From Pseudomonadales bacterium (GTDB lineage Bacteria > Pseudomonadota > Gammaproteobacteria > Pseudomonadales > Pseudohongiellaceae): a stretch of 64,000 nt of DNA. This document shows positions 36,692 to 46,648 of this stretch, piece by piece; positions within the stretch are counted from its first letter, which is position 1; each line of letters starts with the position of its first letter. Both the position numbers and the translations under genes were made by a program. The notes under the pieces are model-generated. The model saw only the letters and a list, made by a program, of their open reading frames with translations, had not been told where the DNA came from and did not search any database. Where the stretch lies: the NCBI GenBank assembly GCA_012103535.1, contig WLWQ01000003.1, positions 868,001 to 932,000 on the forward strand. The letters are read 5' to 3'.

Positions 36692-37711
36692 ATGAGTCTC
36701 TCCGAATTTGAAATTATTCAAAAGTATTTTCAAACAGCAGATCTAGCTGTAAGCAGAGAAGAGATCTTACTTGGCATTGGCGATGACAGTGCAATTTTAA
36801 GTCTCGCTGCCGAAGATCAATTGCTAATTTCAACTGACGTCCTGGTTGACTCTGTGCACTTTCCCAGTGACGCGAATCCCGAAAAAATTGCAACCCGAGC
36901 CCTCGCGGTAAACCTTAGTGATCTTGCTGCCATGGGAGCTGAGCCTCTCTGTTTCACTCTTGGCCTGGTGTTAGCGGATGCATCTGAATCGTGGTTGCAA
37001 CAATTTAGTCAAGGCCTTATCAAATTAGCTCGCCAATACAATATCGCATTGATTGGTGGGGATTTAAGCAAGGGGCCAACTACTATTGCCATACAAGTCC
37101 ATGGCATTGCGAAAAGCGGGAAAGCACTGCGTCGAGACGCTGCCAATGTAGGTGATCTAATTTTTGTTACCGGTTGTTTGGGCGATGGCGCGATAGCGCT
37201 TGCGAGTATGGGATTGCCCTCTCATCTAGGTGCTTCATTTCAATTAGAACAAGATCAACCTTCTTCAAATTGTGCCAGCTATTTTGAGCAAGCCTACTTT
37301 GAGCCTCAGCCAAGAATTGAGTTTGCACTGCAGTGTGGTGATTATATTTCCAGTGCCATCGATATCTCCGATGGGCTGATAGGAGATATTGGGCATATAT
37401 GTACTAATAGCAGAGTGGGTGCTGCATTAAATGTAGCAGAATTTCCTTATTCCGATTCTGCCACTTGTTGTGTATCAACTGACAATCTTTTGCGCGCCGC
37501 ACTCTTTGGTGGAGATGATTACGAGCTTTGCGTAACAGTTGCGAAGCACGATAGAGAAAAATTTCAAGCCAGAGCTGAAGAAGCAAACACTCGCATAAGC
37601 TGCATTGGTGAAATTACCGAGGATAGAAAAGTGCGTTGTTACTCCGGTACTGGTGAAGAAATTCCTCTCAATGAAAATGCCTATCGCCATTTCCAGGAAG
37701 GAAATTCCTAA
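36692..37711 (+). CDS. thiL: Thiamine-monophosphate kinase
   Basis: 339 aa. Uses ATP to turn thiamine monophosphate into the active diphosphate. Motifs: LGIGDDSAIL, STDVLVDSVHF, AVNLSDLAAMGAEP, GGDLSKGP, and DISDGLIGDIGHI, plus GGDDYELC near the C terminus. Its stop overlaps the pgpA start. Confidence 0.96.
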   Translation: MSLSEFEIIQKYFQTADLAVSREEILLGIGDDSAILSLAAEDQLLISTDVLVDSVHFPSDANPEKIATRALAVNLSDLAAMGAEPLCFTLGLVLADASESWLQQFSQGLIKLARQYNIALIGGDLSKGPTTIAIQVHGIAKSGKALRRDAANVGDLIFVTGCLGDGAIALASMGLPSHLGASFQLEQDQPSSNCASYFEQAYFEPQPRIEFALQCGDYISSAIDISDGLIGDIGHICTNSRVGAALNVAEFPYSDSATCCVSTDNLLRAALFGGDDYELCVTVAKHDREKFQARAEEANTRISCIGEITEDRKVRCYSGTGEEIPLNENAYRHFQEGNS

Positions 37712-38187
37712 TGACAGAATTCAGCAAAACGGTACTCACTAATCCTATCCATTTTGTAGCTTTTGGCTTTGGCGCCGGCCTGGCGCCAAAAGCACCGGGA
37801 ACCTTTGGTACAGTTGTAGCTATTCCGTTTTACCTGCTTTTAGTGCACACGAATCTGTGGATCTATGCCGGCGTAATTGTGCTGAGTTTCCTTTTCGGAG
37901 TATGGCTTTGTGGCAAATCTGCCGAAGCCCTTGGAATCCATGATCATGGCGGAATTGTTTGGGATGAGATAGTTGGTTATTGGATTACCATGTTTTTGGC
38001 ACCGGCGGGTTGGCCTTGGATTCTGTTGGGATTTGGCCTATTTCGACTCTTGGATATCTTGAAACCCTGGCCAATCAAGCTAATAGACCAGCGCGTGGAA
38101 GGGGGCCTAGGAATCATGCTAGATGACGTTTTAGCAGGTATAATGGCCGCCCTGTGTATTCAGGCTCTGGCTGTTCTATTCGCTTGA
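37711..38187 (+). CDS. pgpA: Phosphatidylglycerophosphatase A
   Basis: 158 aa membrane protein. Removes the phosphate from phosphatidylglycerophosphate to give phosphatidylglycerol. Signatures: GFGAGLAPKAPGTFGTVVAIP, HGGIVWDEIVGYWI, FRLLDILKPWPIKLID and LDDVLAGIMA. Starts at the thiL stop (TAATG), so translation is coupled. Confidence 0.95.
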   Translation: MTEFSKTVLTNPIHFVAFGFGAGLAPKAPGTFGTVVAIPFYLLLVHTNLWIYAGVIVLSFLFGVWLCGKSAEALGIHDHGGIVWDEIVGYWITMFLAPAGWPWILLGFGLFRLLDILKPWPIKLIDQRVEGGLGIMLDDVLAGIMAALCIQALAVLFA

Positions 38188-38229
38188 ATGGCTTAAAAGT
38201 AGGGGTCCTGGAAGTCTGAGGAAATAAGT

Positions 38230-38814
38230 TTGTCAGTTGAATATGTTGCATCCGCCATATTGCCTACACGCTGGGGGCAATTCACCATTCATGGTTTTGA
38301 AGAGCTTAGCAGTGGTAAAGAGCATGTTGCGCTCACTTTTGGCGACATTAGTGGTGACGAGCCCGTATTGTGTCGTGTTCACTCTGAATGCCTGACCGGC
38401 GATTGCCTGTTTAGTCTGCGCTGTGATTGTGGCCCGCAATTGCAAGCGGCAATGGAGAGTGTCAGTAAAAAAGGACGCGGAATCATACTTTACTTAAGAC
38501 AGGAAGGTAGAGGCATTGGGCTGTTAAACAAAATTAAAGCATACGCATTACAAGATTCAGGCGCTGATACAGTCGAGGCGAATGTACAGTTAGGATTCGA
38601 TCCTGATAGTCGCGAGTATGAAATTTGTAAACCAATGCTGGATCATTTTCACATTTCCAACTTACATCTAATGACGAATAATCCGCGTAAAGTCGACGGT
38701 CTTAAAGAAATGGGCTTCAATATTTCTGAGATCGTTCCATTGCACACCGAAGCAAATCCGCATAACGAAAGTTATCTGGCAGTAAAAGTCGATAAGCTTG
38801 GCCACATGAAGTGA
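38230..38814 (+). CDS. ribA: GTP cyclohydrolase II
   Basis: 194 aa from TTG 38230, with GAGG eight bases upstream. Opens GTP as the first step of riboflavin synthesis. The zinc site is intact ([20 protein letters not shown]), as are the QEGRGIGL and TNNPRK motifs. It provides the activity missing from the upstream RibBX protein. Its TGA overlaps the GTG of the next gene. Confidence 0.95.
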   Translation: MSVEYVASAILPTRWGQFTIHGFEELSSGKEHVALTFGDISGDEPVLCRVHSECLTGDCLFSLRCDCGPQLQAAMESVSKKGRGIILYLRQEGRGIGLLNKIKAYALQDSGADTVEANVQLGFDPDSREYEICKPMLDHFHISNLHLMTNNPRKVDGLKEMGFNISEIVPLHTEANPHNESYLAVKVDKLGHMK

Positions 38815-39485
38815 CACTATCGGCGGTGTCCACTCCAAACAAAACTATTATTGTTGATTTTATTCGCCACGGGGAGCCTCATGGAGGCGATATTCTCCGC
38901 GGCAGAGTGGATCCTGAATTGACGGAATTGGGCTGGGCCCAAATGCAGAAGGCAACTGGTCTTTCAGATCAACATATTCCCAGTTCCATTACTCCAGCAT
39001 GGTCTGAAATTATTAGTTCTCCGTTAAAGCGTTGTCGACATTTCGCTGAGCAAGTAGCTGCCAATGTCGATGTTCCAATTAAAGTTGAAGAGCAATGGCA
39101 GGAAATTGACTACGGCGATTGGGACGGAATGTTAGTTAGCGAATGGCGCAAAGTTGCAGCTGATCAGTTCAAAGCGTTTCGCGAAGACTTGTCGGCACTG
39201 GCTCCACCAAATGGAGAGAACTATTTAACATTTAAAGATCGAGTGTTGTCTGCATGGAGTGAACTGGCTAAGAAAGAAGATGGTAGCCAATTGCTGGTAG
39301 TAACTCATGGCGGTGTGCTAAGAGTAGTCCTTCCTTCTGTGTTAGGCATGCCTCTAAACCGAAGCTTTCCTTTGCATATTCCTTTCGCTTGCTTTAGTCG
39401 TGTCAGATTAGATATCCGAGAAGAAAAATTGAGTGCATCCTTGATTTTACACAATGGCGCTGAGCACGGCGCTAGTGTTGGTTAA
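38811..39485 (+). CDS. cobC: Histidine phosphatase, probable alpha-ribazole phosphatase
   Basis: 224 aa with the phosphoglycerate-mutase-like RHG motif (DFIRHGEP), [36 protein letters not shown] and [12 protein letters not shown]. This pattern fits CobC, which removes phosphate from alpha-ribazole phosphate in the cobalamin lower-ligand pathway. Its location beside btuF-cobO-btuB supports that role; general phosphatase is the alternative. GTG start overlaps the ribA stop. Confidence 0.82.
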   Translation: MTLSAVSTPNKTIIVDFIRHGEPHGGDILRGRVDPELTELGWAQMQKATGLSDQHIPSSITPAWSEIISSPLKRCRHFAEQVAANVDVPIKVEEQWQEIDYGDWDGMLVSEWRKVAADQFKAFREDLSALAPPNGENYLTFKDRVLSAWSELAKKEDGSQLLVVTHGGVLRVVLPSVLGMPLNRSFPLHIPFACFSRVRLDIREEKLSASLILHNGAEHGASVG

Positions 39486-39489
39486 TCAC

Positions 39490-40377
39490 TTACAAAGATT
39501 GTCGAGCTCGATCAATTTGGCCACACATCTGTTGTGCGCCAAGTAATGCTCTTGGTGTGTGCCGCTGCAATAATTCCGGTGGAACGAAAAATAAGTTCCC
39601 TTTTTCCACCGCGGCTAATCCAGGCCATTGTTTCCAATCATCCAACCATTCAGGCCTCTCGATATCCATCCCACTTGCGATTATTACTTCTGGATTTCTA
39701 ACGAGTACTGCTTCCTCACTGACTTTCGGTGCAATGAGTTGTAGTTCGGCAAAAATATTCTCGCCGCCACACAGGCTGATGATGTCATTAATTAACTCAT
39801 TGCCACCGGAAGTGATAAGAGGAACATCCCATACCTGGTAGAAAATTTTGACTGCCGCTTTGTCACTGAACTCAGTACGCAATTCCTGATAGTGAGTATC
39901 GAATTGATTTACGGCAGCAGCAGCGACAGCTTGTGTTCCGGCAAGAATGCCCAATTTTTCGATATGATCAGGAATCGTGTCCAATGTCTTGGGCTCGGCG
40001 ATGTAAACGGTAAGGCCTAGTTGTTTCAATCTCGCAACAGAGGCTCTTGGATTTCCGCTTTGCCAGGCTATTACCAGATCAGGTTGCAGTTGCAGAATTC
40101 TTTCCATGTCGAGTAAATCAAAGCGTCCGACAATAGGTAGGGCGTTGGCTTCAGGAGGAAAATCGCTGTATTCCACTACACCTACGAGTTTGTTGCCAGC
40201 ACCTGCCGCAAACACCAGTTCGGTTAGGGAAGGGGCAAGACTGATGATTCTCTCAGCTGGACTATCGAGACGGATGAGGGATCCTTCGTCATCGGTAATT
40301 TCAATGGCAGCGATTGCAGCTGATTGCAAAAGCAGGCATACAAAGAGAACGAGCGATGAATTAGTCAACGTCCTCAA
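39490..40377 (-). CDS. btuF: Periplasmic cobalamin-binding protein (BtuF-like)
   Basis: 295 aa. Signal peptide, then a class-III binding-protein fold: PAERIISLAPSLTELVFAAGAGNKLVGV, PPEANALPIVGRFDLLDMERILQLQPDLVIAWQSG, and a long connecting helix. The context of cobO and btuB with a cobalamin riboswitch points to vitamin B12 rather than siderophore. The btuC and btuD permease genes are not in the window. Overlaps the end of cobO by four bases. Confidence 0.88.
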   Translation of the reverse strand: MRTLTNSSLVLFVCLLLQSAAIAAIEITDDEGSLIRLDSPAERIISLAPSLTELVFAAGAGNKLVGVVEYSDFPPEANALPIVGRFDLLDMERILQLQPDLVIAWQSGNPRASVARLKQLGLTVYIAEPKTLDTIPDHIEKLGILAGTQAVAAAAVNQFDTHYQELRTEFSDKAAVKIFYQVWDVPLITSGGNELINDIISLCGGENIFAELQLIAPKVSEEAVLVRNPEVIIASGMDIERPEWLDDWKQWPGLAAVEKGNLFFVPPELLQRHTPRALLGAQQMCGQIDRARQSL

Positions 40378-40994
40378 TAGTCTATTCCCTTTTGAACTTT
40401 GATCCCTGCATTAAAAGCGTGCTTGGTATCTGCTACTTCACTCACTGTGTCAGCTATTTCAATCAATTCCTTCGATGCGTTACGGCCAGTTACTACAACG
40501 TGTTGCTGCGAAGGACGATTCTTCAGAGCGTCTAAGACCATTGTCCCTTCGAGATAACCGTAGGTGAGCATGTAAGTCAGTTCATCGAGGATTACGACAT
40601 CGATTTCTTCATTCGACAATAAGGCCTCAGCTTTTTCCCAGGTTTTCACGGCGGCAGCAATGTCTTTCTCTCTGTCCTGAGTTTCCCAGGTAAATCCAGT
40701 TTTCATTACATGAAATTCAACCAGGGGATTATCTTCAAATAGTTTTTGCTCCCCACACTCCCACAATCCCTTAATAAATTGAACTACGCCGCAGCGCAGA
40801 CCGTGTCCGACACTGCGGGCTAGCATGCCAAAGGCAGAAGAACTCTTGCCTTTTCCATTTCCAGTTAAAACAACTAATAATCCTTTGTCGATAGTTGCTT
40901 CGGCAATGCGATTGTCGACATGCTCTTTCTTCCGCTGCATTGCTTTCTTGTGACGCTTATTTCTATCTTCGTTACTGGCTTTGGAATTAGACAT
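40374..40994 (-). CDS. cobO: Cob(I)yrinic acid a,c-diamide adenosyltransferase
   Basis: 206 aa. ATP-binding P loop LTGNGKGKSSSAFG, followed by the family segments RCGVVQFIKGLWECGEQKLF, VVILDELTYMLTYGYL and VVVTGRNASKELIEIAD. CobO/BtuR adds the adenosyl group to cobalamin or its precursors. Basic N-terminal extension (KASNEDRNKRHKKAMQRKKE). Sits between btuF and btuB. Confidence 0.95.
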   Translation of the reverse strand: MSNSKASNEDRNKRHKKAMQRKKEHVDNRIAEATIDKGLLVVLTGNGKGKSSSAFGMLARSVGHGLRCGVVQFIKGLWECGEQKLFEDNPLVEFHVMKTGFTWETQDREKDIAAAVKTWEKAEALLSNEEIDVVILDELTYMLTYGYLEGTMVLDALKNRPSQQHVVVTGRNASKELIEIADTVSEVADTKHAFNAGIKVQKGIDY

Positions 40995-41013
40995 GATTAG
41001 ATCCTGATAGAGC

Positions 41014-42861
41014 TTAGAAGTTTAACCTGATTCCTATATAGGAAGCTCGATCTGGAGCGATGAAATCGAGAATCTCCTGGTAGTCTTCATCAAACGCATT
41101 CTCCAAGCGGGCGAATAACTCCACGTTAGTTGAAACTCGATAGCTGGCGCTGATATCTAACACTTCGAAATCGTCTAGCTCAACCGGTGTACCAAATTGC
41201 TCATCAATCGAATCTCGCGAAATTCTATAAAAAGTACTAATTCGCAATTTCTCCGAAGCGCTGATGAAATTCAGGCCCAGATTTGCAAGTTGTTCTGGCC
41301 TCCGAATTCGCTGCAGTCCGTTTGGTCTCTCGGTATCGTTGTGGGTGTAATTTGCTCTGAAACTCAGCTGGTCAGTAATTGAAAGTGAGCCACTAATTTC
41401 GATACCTTCTGACGTGCTCGTTCCGATATCCTGCAGATAACCACTAAATCCAGACAAGTCGAAATAGATTGCGTCTTCAATTTCCTGATCGAACCGCACA
41501 GCTTCCAAGCGAACTCGGTCGGCCAGATATTCTACTCCGTATTCTATTCCCCTACTTTGTTCTTCAGATAACTGAACATTCGATGCCGGTAGGAAGGAAA
41601 AGGGACCTGCATTGTAGTCAACTTCGAATAGGCTTGGTGCGCGAAATCCGGTGCCGTAACTGGCCTTAAATTTAACTACAGAATCTTCCAGGTCCAGAAG
41701 GTAAGCAGTAGTAAGTCTATAACTTGTGTGACTACCGAAGTCATCGTTCTCATCACGACGCACACCGGCAGTTAAAAAGAAGGAGTCTGAAAAATCGCTG
41801 AGATACTCCAGATACACAGCTTTGTTATCCCTTGCTAAGGAAGCATTTACTTCTTCCTCCAGATCAATGCCATATACTAAATCGAAACCGGGCAATCCTG
41901 TGGCGCTGCCGATGTATTCCAAGCGATTAATTTCTCCATCGGAACCAAACGCTCTTGAACCTAAGGCAAAATCATCACGCTCGGTATTGCTTTGGGAATA
42001 GGCGAGGGAATGCGTAAAGGATTCAGAGCCGTAATCCACCGAGAGTCGAGTTGCTTGCAGATCGTAGTGAGACTCACAATCGTAAACCGTAGTTCCGGCG
42101 AAGCAGCCATCGTATTGTGTTTCTCCTTCGACGTTACGATGCACAAGCTGGATTCTAAGATTGTCAGTTAAATTGGCTCCCAAGCGTGCGTGAATAGTAC
42201 TGTTCTCATAACCGTCGTCATCCATCAAAATGGCGTCAGATGCTCTAGCATTGTATCCATCAGTTTCAAACTCTGTTGCTGCCAAGGAAAAATCCACAAT
42301 GTTGCTAGCGCCACTTAAGTTTAGAATCCCTTGGTTTGTATTTTCGCTGCCAGATTGGCCCTCAATGTTTACGTCAAAACCTTCTTCTGCCTGGCGCGAG
42401 CTGATAGCGACAACACCCCCTGCATCTGCACCGTAGCTGAGACCCTGGGGACCGCGTAAGATCTCAACTCGACTAATTCCGCTGCTTAAAATGTGTTCGA
42501 AGGGTGTTACAACTTGAGGTGCACTGGGATCGGCAATTCTCAATCCATCGATGATAGTCAGTGTTCTAAATCCTTCTTCTCCTCTTATTCGCAGTGAGGA
42601 AGTGGAGCCGGCGCCACCATTGCTGGATACACCAATTGCGGTGGATTGTCTTAGGACGTTTAGTAAGGAAAAGTTGCCATGTTCTTGCAGCATGTCCTCA
42701 CTTATCACGGATACCGAAGTACCTACTTGGCGAATTGGAAGAGGAATTCGATTGGCAATTACAATAACTTCTTCCAGTTGATTAGGATTCTGGGCAAAAA
42801 CAGGAAAACTAAGGCAGGCCAGAATTCCCGCAATAGTTAAGGATTGGTATATGTTTAACAT
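41014..42861 (-). CDS. btuB: TonB-dependent vitamin B12 receptor
   Basis: 615 aa from ATG 42861 with GGGAGTAAC upstream (an upstream in-frame start exists at 42888). Signal peptide (VFA-QN), TonB box-like EEVIVIANR, plug domain (LNVLRQSTAIGVS, SLRIRGEEGFRTLTIIDGLR, VEILRGPQGLSYG) and a 22-strand barrel ending in YIGIRLNF. The upstream cobalamin riboswitch and neighbouring cobO/btuF identify the substrate as cobalamin. Expression probably falls when B12 is present. Confidence 0.94.
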   Translation of the reverse strand: MLNIYQSLTIAGILACLSFPVFAQNPNQLEEVIVIANRIPLPIRQVGTSVSVISEDMLQEHGNFSLLNVLRQSTAIGVSSNGGAGSTSSLRIRGEEGFRTLTIIDGLRIADPSAPQVVTPFEHILSSGISRVEILRGPQGLSYGADAGGVVAISSRQAEEGFDVNIEGQSGSENTNQGILNLSGASNIVDFSLAATEFETDGYNARASDAILMDDDGYENSTIHARLGANLTDNLRIQLVHRNVEGETQYDGCFAGTTVYDCESHYDLQATRLSVDYGSESFTHSLAYSQSNTERDDFALGSRAFGSDGEINRLEYIGSATGLPGFDLVYGIDLEEEVNASLARDNKAVYLEYLSDFSDSFFLTAGVRRDENDDFGSHTSYRLTTAYLLDLEDSVVKFKASYGTGFRAPSLFEVDYNAGPFSFLPASNVQLSEEQSRGIEYGVEYLADRVRLEAVRFDQEIEDAIYFDLSGFSGYLQDIGTSTSEGIEISGSLSITDQLSFRANYTHNDTERPNGLQRIRRPEQLANLGLNFISASEKLRISTFYRISRDSIDEQFGTPVELDDFEVLDISASYRVSTNVELFARLENAFDEDYQEILDFIAPDRASYIGIRLNF

Positions 42862-42910
42862 GGTTACTCCCAATGAATGCTTGCACACCTATTTCTTAAA
42901 AGTGCGATGC

Positions 42911-42972
42911 TAAAAAATTCATCAGGGAGGGTTCAGGTAGAAGAGTTTAGAGAACCAACTCTGCCACTGATG
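42911..42972 (-). terminator. Terminator hairpin of the cobalamin riboswitch
   Basis: On the minus strand CATCAG (42972-42967) pairs with CTGATG (42925-42920), with further internal pairing, followed by AATTTTTT. Placed between the aptamer and btuB, it is the likely expression platform that ends transcription when cobalamin binds. Confidence 0.7.
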
Positions 42973-43004
42973 TAGCCCTCCGCTGCATCAAGATGTAGCT
43001 GTTA

Positions 43005-43110
43005 ATCAGGCTGGTATCGGACTTATCGAATGAAATTCGAATTACCGTTGCGGGGGCAGCGTTGGTCTTTCACCAACTTCCCAATTAATTCAATGGCTTT
43101 TTGTAGTGCA
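43005..43110 (-). ncRNA. Cobalamin riboswitch
   Basis: The minus strand has the conserved core in order: GGGAA, GGTGAAAGACC, CGCTGCCCCCGCAACGGTAA, and the B12 box AGTCCGATACCAGCC. These are the defining elements of the cobalamin aptamer. A terminator hairpin follows about 35 bases downstream and btuB after that. Together with 43111-43232 (no gene I can support) this accounts for the 371-base gap between btuB and dxs. Confidence 0.93.
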
Positions 43111-43128
43111 AAACACGTAGTGCAAAAC
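43103..43128 (-). repeat. Direct repeat upstream of the riboswitch
   Basis: Two copies of GTTTTGCACTAC (minus strand) separated by GT, a 14-bp period. Just upstream of the aptamer, so it may lie in the promoter and bind a regulator, or be a chance duplication. Confidence 0.5.
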
Positions 43129-43232
43129 AAAAAGAATATTGAACCTGATTTAACGAGTTCCAAGAAGGAACGGCGGAGAGTGTATTTGGAAGGATGGGTG
43201 CAGTCAATCAATATCAAGAGGAAAAGACTAAC

Positions 43233-45143
43233 TTAAACTGCTTCAGACTGTATTTTGCAATCTTTCAATTTCTTACTAATTTCGTTAGAAATGCTTTCAC
43301 TGTCGAGATCTGCGCTGGCAAGCATTTCAGGAACTTTTCCATGTTCAAGAAATTCATCTGGCAATCCTAAATTAAGAATAGGAATTTGGTAATTGGCCCG
43401 TAGTAGGAATTCGTTAACTGCAGAACCCGCACCGCCCATAATTGCGTTTTCTTCGACGGTGACAATGAGTTGATGGGTAGTTGCCATGTCGCCAATTAGA
43501 TCTTCGTCAAGTGGTTTAACGAAGCGCATGTCCACAACAGTCGCATTAATCTTGTTTGCACTCTGAAGAGCCGGAGCAACCATACTGCCGAAGGCTAGAA
43601 TAGCAATGGAACGACCTTCCCTTCTGACCACGGCCTTACCGATTTCGACAGGCTCGAGATTTCTATCATCCTGCGCTCCTGGTCCTTTTCCACGGGGGTA
43701 GCGCACTGCGCTAGGACCATTATGCGCGAACCCCGTTGATAGCAATTTATGCGTTTCGTTTTCATCACTAGGTGCCATTACAATCATGTTCGGTACACAG
43801 CGCAAATAAGTCAGATCGAAGCTACCGGCATGAGTAGGACCGTCTTCTCCTACCAAACCGGCCCTATCGATGGCGAATAATACGTTCAGGTTTTGCAAAG
43901 CAACATCGTGAATAAGCTGATCGTAAGCTCGTTGTAAGAATGTCGAATAAATCGCGACAATGGGTTTAATTCCATCGCAGGCCATACCCGCTGCGAATGT
44001 CACTGCATGCTGCTCTGCAATGGCAACATCATGAAACCGTTCAGGGTATTTTAGGGCGAACTCATTCATGCCGGAGCCTTCGCCCATGGCTGGAGTAATT
44101 CCAACAACTTTGTCATTGGCTTCAGCCAAGTCGCAAAGCCAGCTTCCAAAGACTTGAGAATAGCTTGGAACTGTTTTAGCTCTAGTAATACTGGTTTTGG
44201 GTTTTTCTGCTTTCGCTTCGATCTTACTTAAGGCATGCATTCCATAGGGATCATTTTCAGATTCGGAATAGCCTTTGCCTTTTTGCGTAACGAGATGCAG
44301 CAGTTGAGGACCACGCAAAGTTTTGATGTTTTTTAGAATATCAACTAAGCCTGTTACGTCATGGCCGTCGATTAAGCCAATGTAGTTAAATCCGATTTCT
44401 TCGAACAAGGTGCCAGGGGACACCATGCCTTTCATGTATTCTTCAGCACGGTGCGCCGCTTTCAGTGCTTGAGGCAGTTTAGACAGAACACGCTTCGATC
44501 CAGTCCTTATAAAATTGTATGGCTTGCTAGCCCACATGCGCGCAAAGTAGCTGGATAATCCACCGACGTTGTTGGATATGGACATGTTGTTGTCGTTCAG
44601 AATAACTAACACATTGTCATCAAGATGACCTGCGTGATTTAAAGCTTCGAATGCCATTCCTGCAGTCATTGCTCCGTCACCTATAACAGCAATATTATGG
44701 TGCTCCTCACCTTGCAAACGTGCAGCGATCATCATTCCCAAAATTGCGCTTATAGAAGTACTGGAATGTCCAACGCCAAATTGGTCATATTCGCTTTCTT
44801 CCCGGTTTGGAAATGCCGCGAGACCGCCTGCCTGACGCATAGTCAGCATCTGATCGCGACGACCAGTTAGAATTTTATGGGGATAGGCTTGGTGCCCAAC
44901 ATCCCACACTAGCCGATCCTTCGGCGTGTCGAATACATAATGAAGAGCAATTGTAAGCTCAACGACACCCAATCCTGCCCCAAAATGACCTCCAGTCTGT
45001 CCGACCGCATAGAGCAGAAACAGCCGTAGCTCATCGGCTAACTGAGAGAGCTGGTCAATCTCAAATTCTTTAAGGTCTGCGGGACTATGGATCTGGTCTA
45101 AGAGGGGTGTATCCGGCCGCGTTATGGGTATTTCATCTAACAT
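43233..45143 (-). CDS. dxs: 1-deoxy-D-xylulose-5-phosphate synthase
   Basis: 636 aa, full length. Thiamine-diphosphate enzyme for the first step of the MEP isoprenoid pathway. Motifs: [58 protein letters not shown] with LNDNNMSIS (ThDP/Mg site), and [15 protein letters not shown]. Cotranscribed with ispA and xseB as is usual in this class. Confidence 0.97.
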   Translation of the reverse strand: MLDEIPITRPDTPLLDQIHSPADLKEFEIDQLSQLADELRLFLLYAVGQTGGHFGAGLGVVELTIALHYVFDTPKDRLVWDVGHQAYPHKILTGRRDQMLTMRQAGGLAAFPNREESEYDQFGVGHSSTSISAILGMMIAARLQGEEHHNIAVIGDGAMTAGMAFEALNHAGHLDDNVLVILNDNNMSISNNVGGLSSYFARMWASKPYNFIRTGSKRVLSKLPQALKAAHRAEEYMKGMVSPGTLFEEIGFNYIGLIDGHDVTGLVDILKNIKTLRGPQLLHLVTQKGKGYSESENDPYGMHALSKIEAKAEKPKTSITRAKTVPSYSQVFGSWLCDLAEANDKVVGITPAMGEGSGMNEFALKYPERFHDVAIAEQHAVTFAAGMACDGIKPIVAIYSTFLQRAYDQLIHDVALQNLNVLFAIDRAGLVGEDGPTHAGSFDLTYLRCVPNMIVMAPSDENETHKLLSTGFAHNGPSAVRYPRGKGPGAQDDRNLEPVEIGKAVVRREGRSIAILAFGSMVAPALQSANKINATVVDMRFVKPLDEDLIGDMATTHQLIVTVEENAIMGGAGSAVNEFLLRANYQIPILNLGLPDEFLEHGKVPEMLASADLDSESISNEISKKLKDCKIQSEAV

Positions 45144-45230
45144 CAGCGTATTTCAACTCTAGTGGCGCCAGTTTTCAAGTAAATCTGTCGCCGGGCCGCG
45201 TACAGTAATGCAGCCTGGAGCGCCCGTCAA

Positions 45231-46133
45231 TCAATGAATTCTGTTTATTATATAGGTTGTCAAATCTCTTAGACTGTTGGCAGAGCTAGAAAATCCCTCC
45301 AGGGATTTTGCAGCATTGTTTGCTAGCTCACTTGCTTTCGCCTTCGCCTTCTCTAGACCCAACAGGCTTACATAAGTGGCCTTTGCTTGGGCACGATCAG
45401 ATCCTTGTGGTTTTCCTAAAGTAGCCGTATCGGAAATTTCATCGAGAATATCGTCCTGAACCTGGAAGGCGAGGCCGATGTTTTCCGCATACCGTTCCAA
45501 AGCCTGTAATTGTTCTTCACTACATTGAGGATTACAGATTGCGCCCATTTTTACGCTTGCTTTTATCAGTGCGCCGGTTTTTAGTCGGTGTAAAGTTTCT
45601 AAAGCGCTCAGGTCAATATCGGTACCGCTGGCCTCAAGATCTAATGACTGTCCACCGGTCATACCGAAAGCACCAGCGGCTTCAGCCAATAAAGTTGTCA
45701 TCTGTAATTTGGCTGCAGGTTCAAGAGAATTGTTTTGATTAGCTAAACATTGAAATGCCAGTGCTTGCAGAGCATCGCCTACAAGAATTGCTGTCGCTTC
45801 ATCGAAAGCTCTGTGTGCGCTCGCTTTGCCACGTCGCAAGTCATCATCATCCATTGCAGGAAGATCATCGTGAACGAGAGAATAGCTGTGAATCAATTCA
45901 ACTGCGACGGCAGCGGCATCAGCGTCTTCGCTTTTCGCATCAACTGCTTGAGCACTGGCATAAACCAGAACCGGGCGAATACGTTTTCCTCCATCCAAAC
46001 AGGCATAACGCATTGCTTCCATCAGTTTACTACTAGGAATAGATTGCGAGAGTACTGTTCGCAGTGATTGCTCGACTCGTTGTTGGCATTGAATTAAGAA
46101 TTCATCCAATGCTGGAGTATTTTGCGCGTTCAT
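45231..46133 (-). CDS. ispA: Geranyl/farnesyl diphosphate synthase
   Basis: 300 aa from ATG 46133 (GTG 46139 in frame). First Asp-rich motif DDLPAMDDDDLRRG, second QVQDDILDEISD, plus GGKRIRPVLVYA and MTGGQSLDLE. Condenses IPP with DMAPP and GPP to make farnesyl diphosphate. Eight bases after xseB. Confidence 0.96.
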   Translation of the reverse strand: MNAQNTPALDEFLIQCQQRVEQSLRTVLSQSIPSSKLMEAMRYACLDGGKRIRPVLVYASAQAVDAKSEDADAAAVAVELIHSYSLVHDDLPAMDDDDLRRGKASAHRAFDEATAILVGDALQALAFQCLANQNNSLEPAAKLQMTTLLAEAAGAFGMTGGQSLDLEASGTDIDLSALETLHRLKTGALIKASVKMGAICNPQCSEEQLQALERYAENIGLAFQVQDDILDEISDTATLGKPQGSDRAQAKATYVSLLGLEKAKAKASELANNAAKSLEGFSSSANSLRDLTTYIINRIH

Positions 46134-46141
46134 GGGCACGT

Positions 46142-46381
46142 TTAGTCGTCGTCTTCAAATTCAAGTTCTTCGGTATCGCCATTTTCATTGATGAGAACTT
46201 GGACTTTTTGTTCCGCCTTTTTCAGTGCGGTCTGACATTCACGAGTTAGTTTGATGCCTGTTTCGAAGGCCTGTAATGAATCTTCTAAAGTAAGTTCACC
46301 GTCTTCCATTGAAGAAACTATTTCTTCCAGCTCTTCCAGTGCTTTTTCAAAATCAAAAGCAGCTTGTTTTTTCTTAGTCAT
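46142..46381 (-). CDS. xseB: Exodeoxyribonuclease VII small subunit
   Basis: 79 aa. Contains FEKALEELEEIVSSMEDGELTLEDSLQAFETGIKLTRECQTALKKAEQKV, the typical XseB helical hairpin, with an acidic C terminus. Pairs with XseA (not in the window) to degrade single-stranded DNA. First gene of xseB-ispA-dxs. Confidence 0.95.
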   Translation of the reverse strand: MTKKKQAAFDFEKALEELEEIVSSMEDGELTLEDSLQAFETGIKLTRECQTALKKAEQKVQVLINENGDTEELEFEDDD

Positions 46382-46648
46382 ATTTCTTTTCCATCTATCA
46401 ACAGTCTCGACTATACCGGAACAGCTATTAGAAGACCGGGGAGAAGGATTATAAGCGATGTGGCTCTGAAAATGTCGGCAAAACCATGGAAATTCGGTCT
46501 AAAAGATGTAAGAAAATGCCCCGGATTTCCGTCGCATGCACAATTTCCAACTAGACTTTAATAGAGATTCGAGAAACGTCTCTCTAATGAGTTTTAGTAG
46601 CTTCTGAAGATTAAAACTTTATTCTCGAGTTAAAGGAATGATAACGGC

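Noticed and set aside
43023..43236. Small ORFs on both strands over the riboswitch region
   Set aside because: They cover the conserved aptamer and have no protein features; explained by the RNA element.
45750..46067. Plus-strand ORFs over ispA
   Set aside because: They lie opposite a clear ispA gene and have no family features; antisense shadows.
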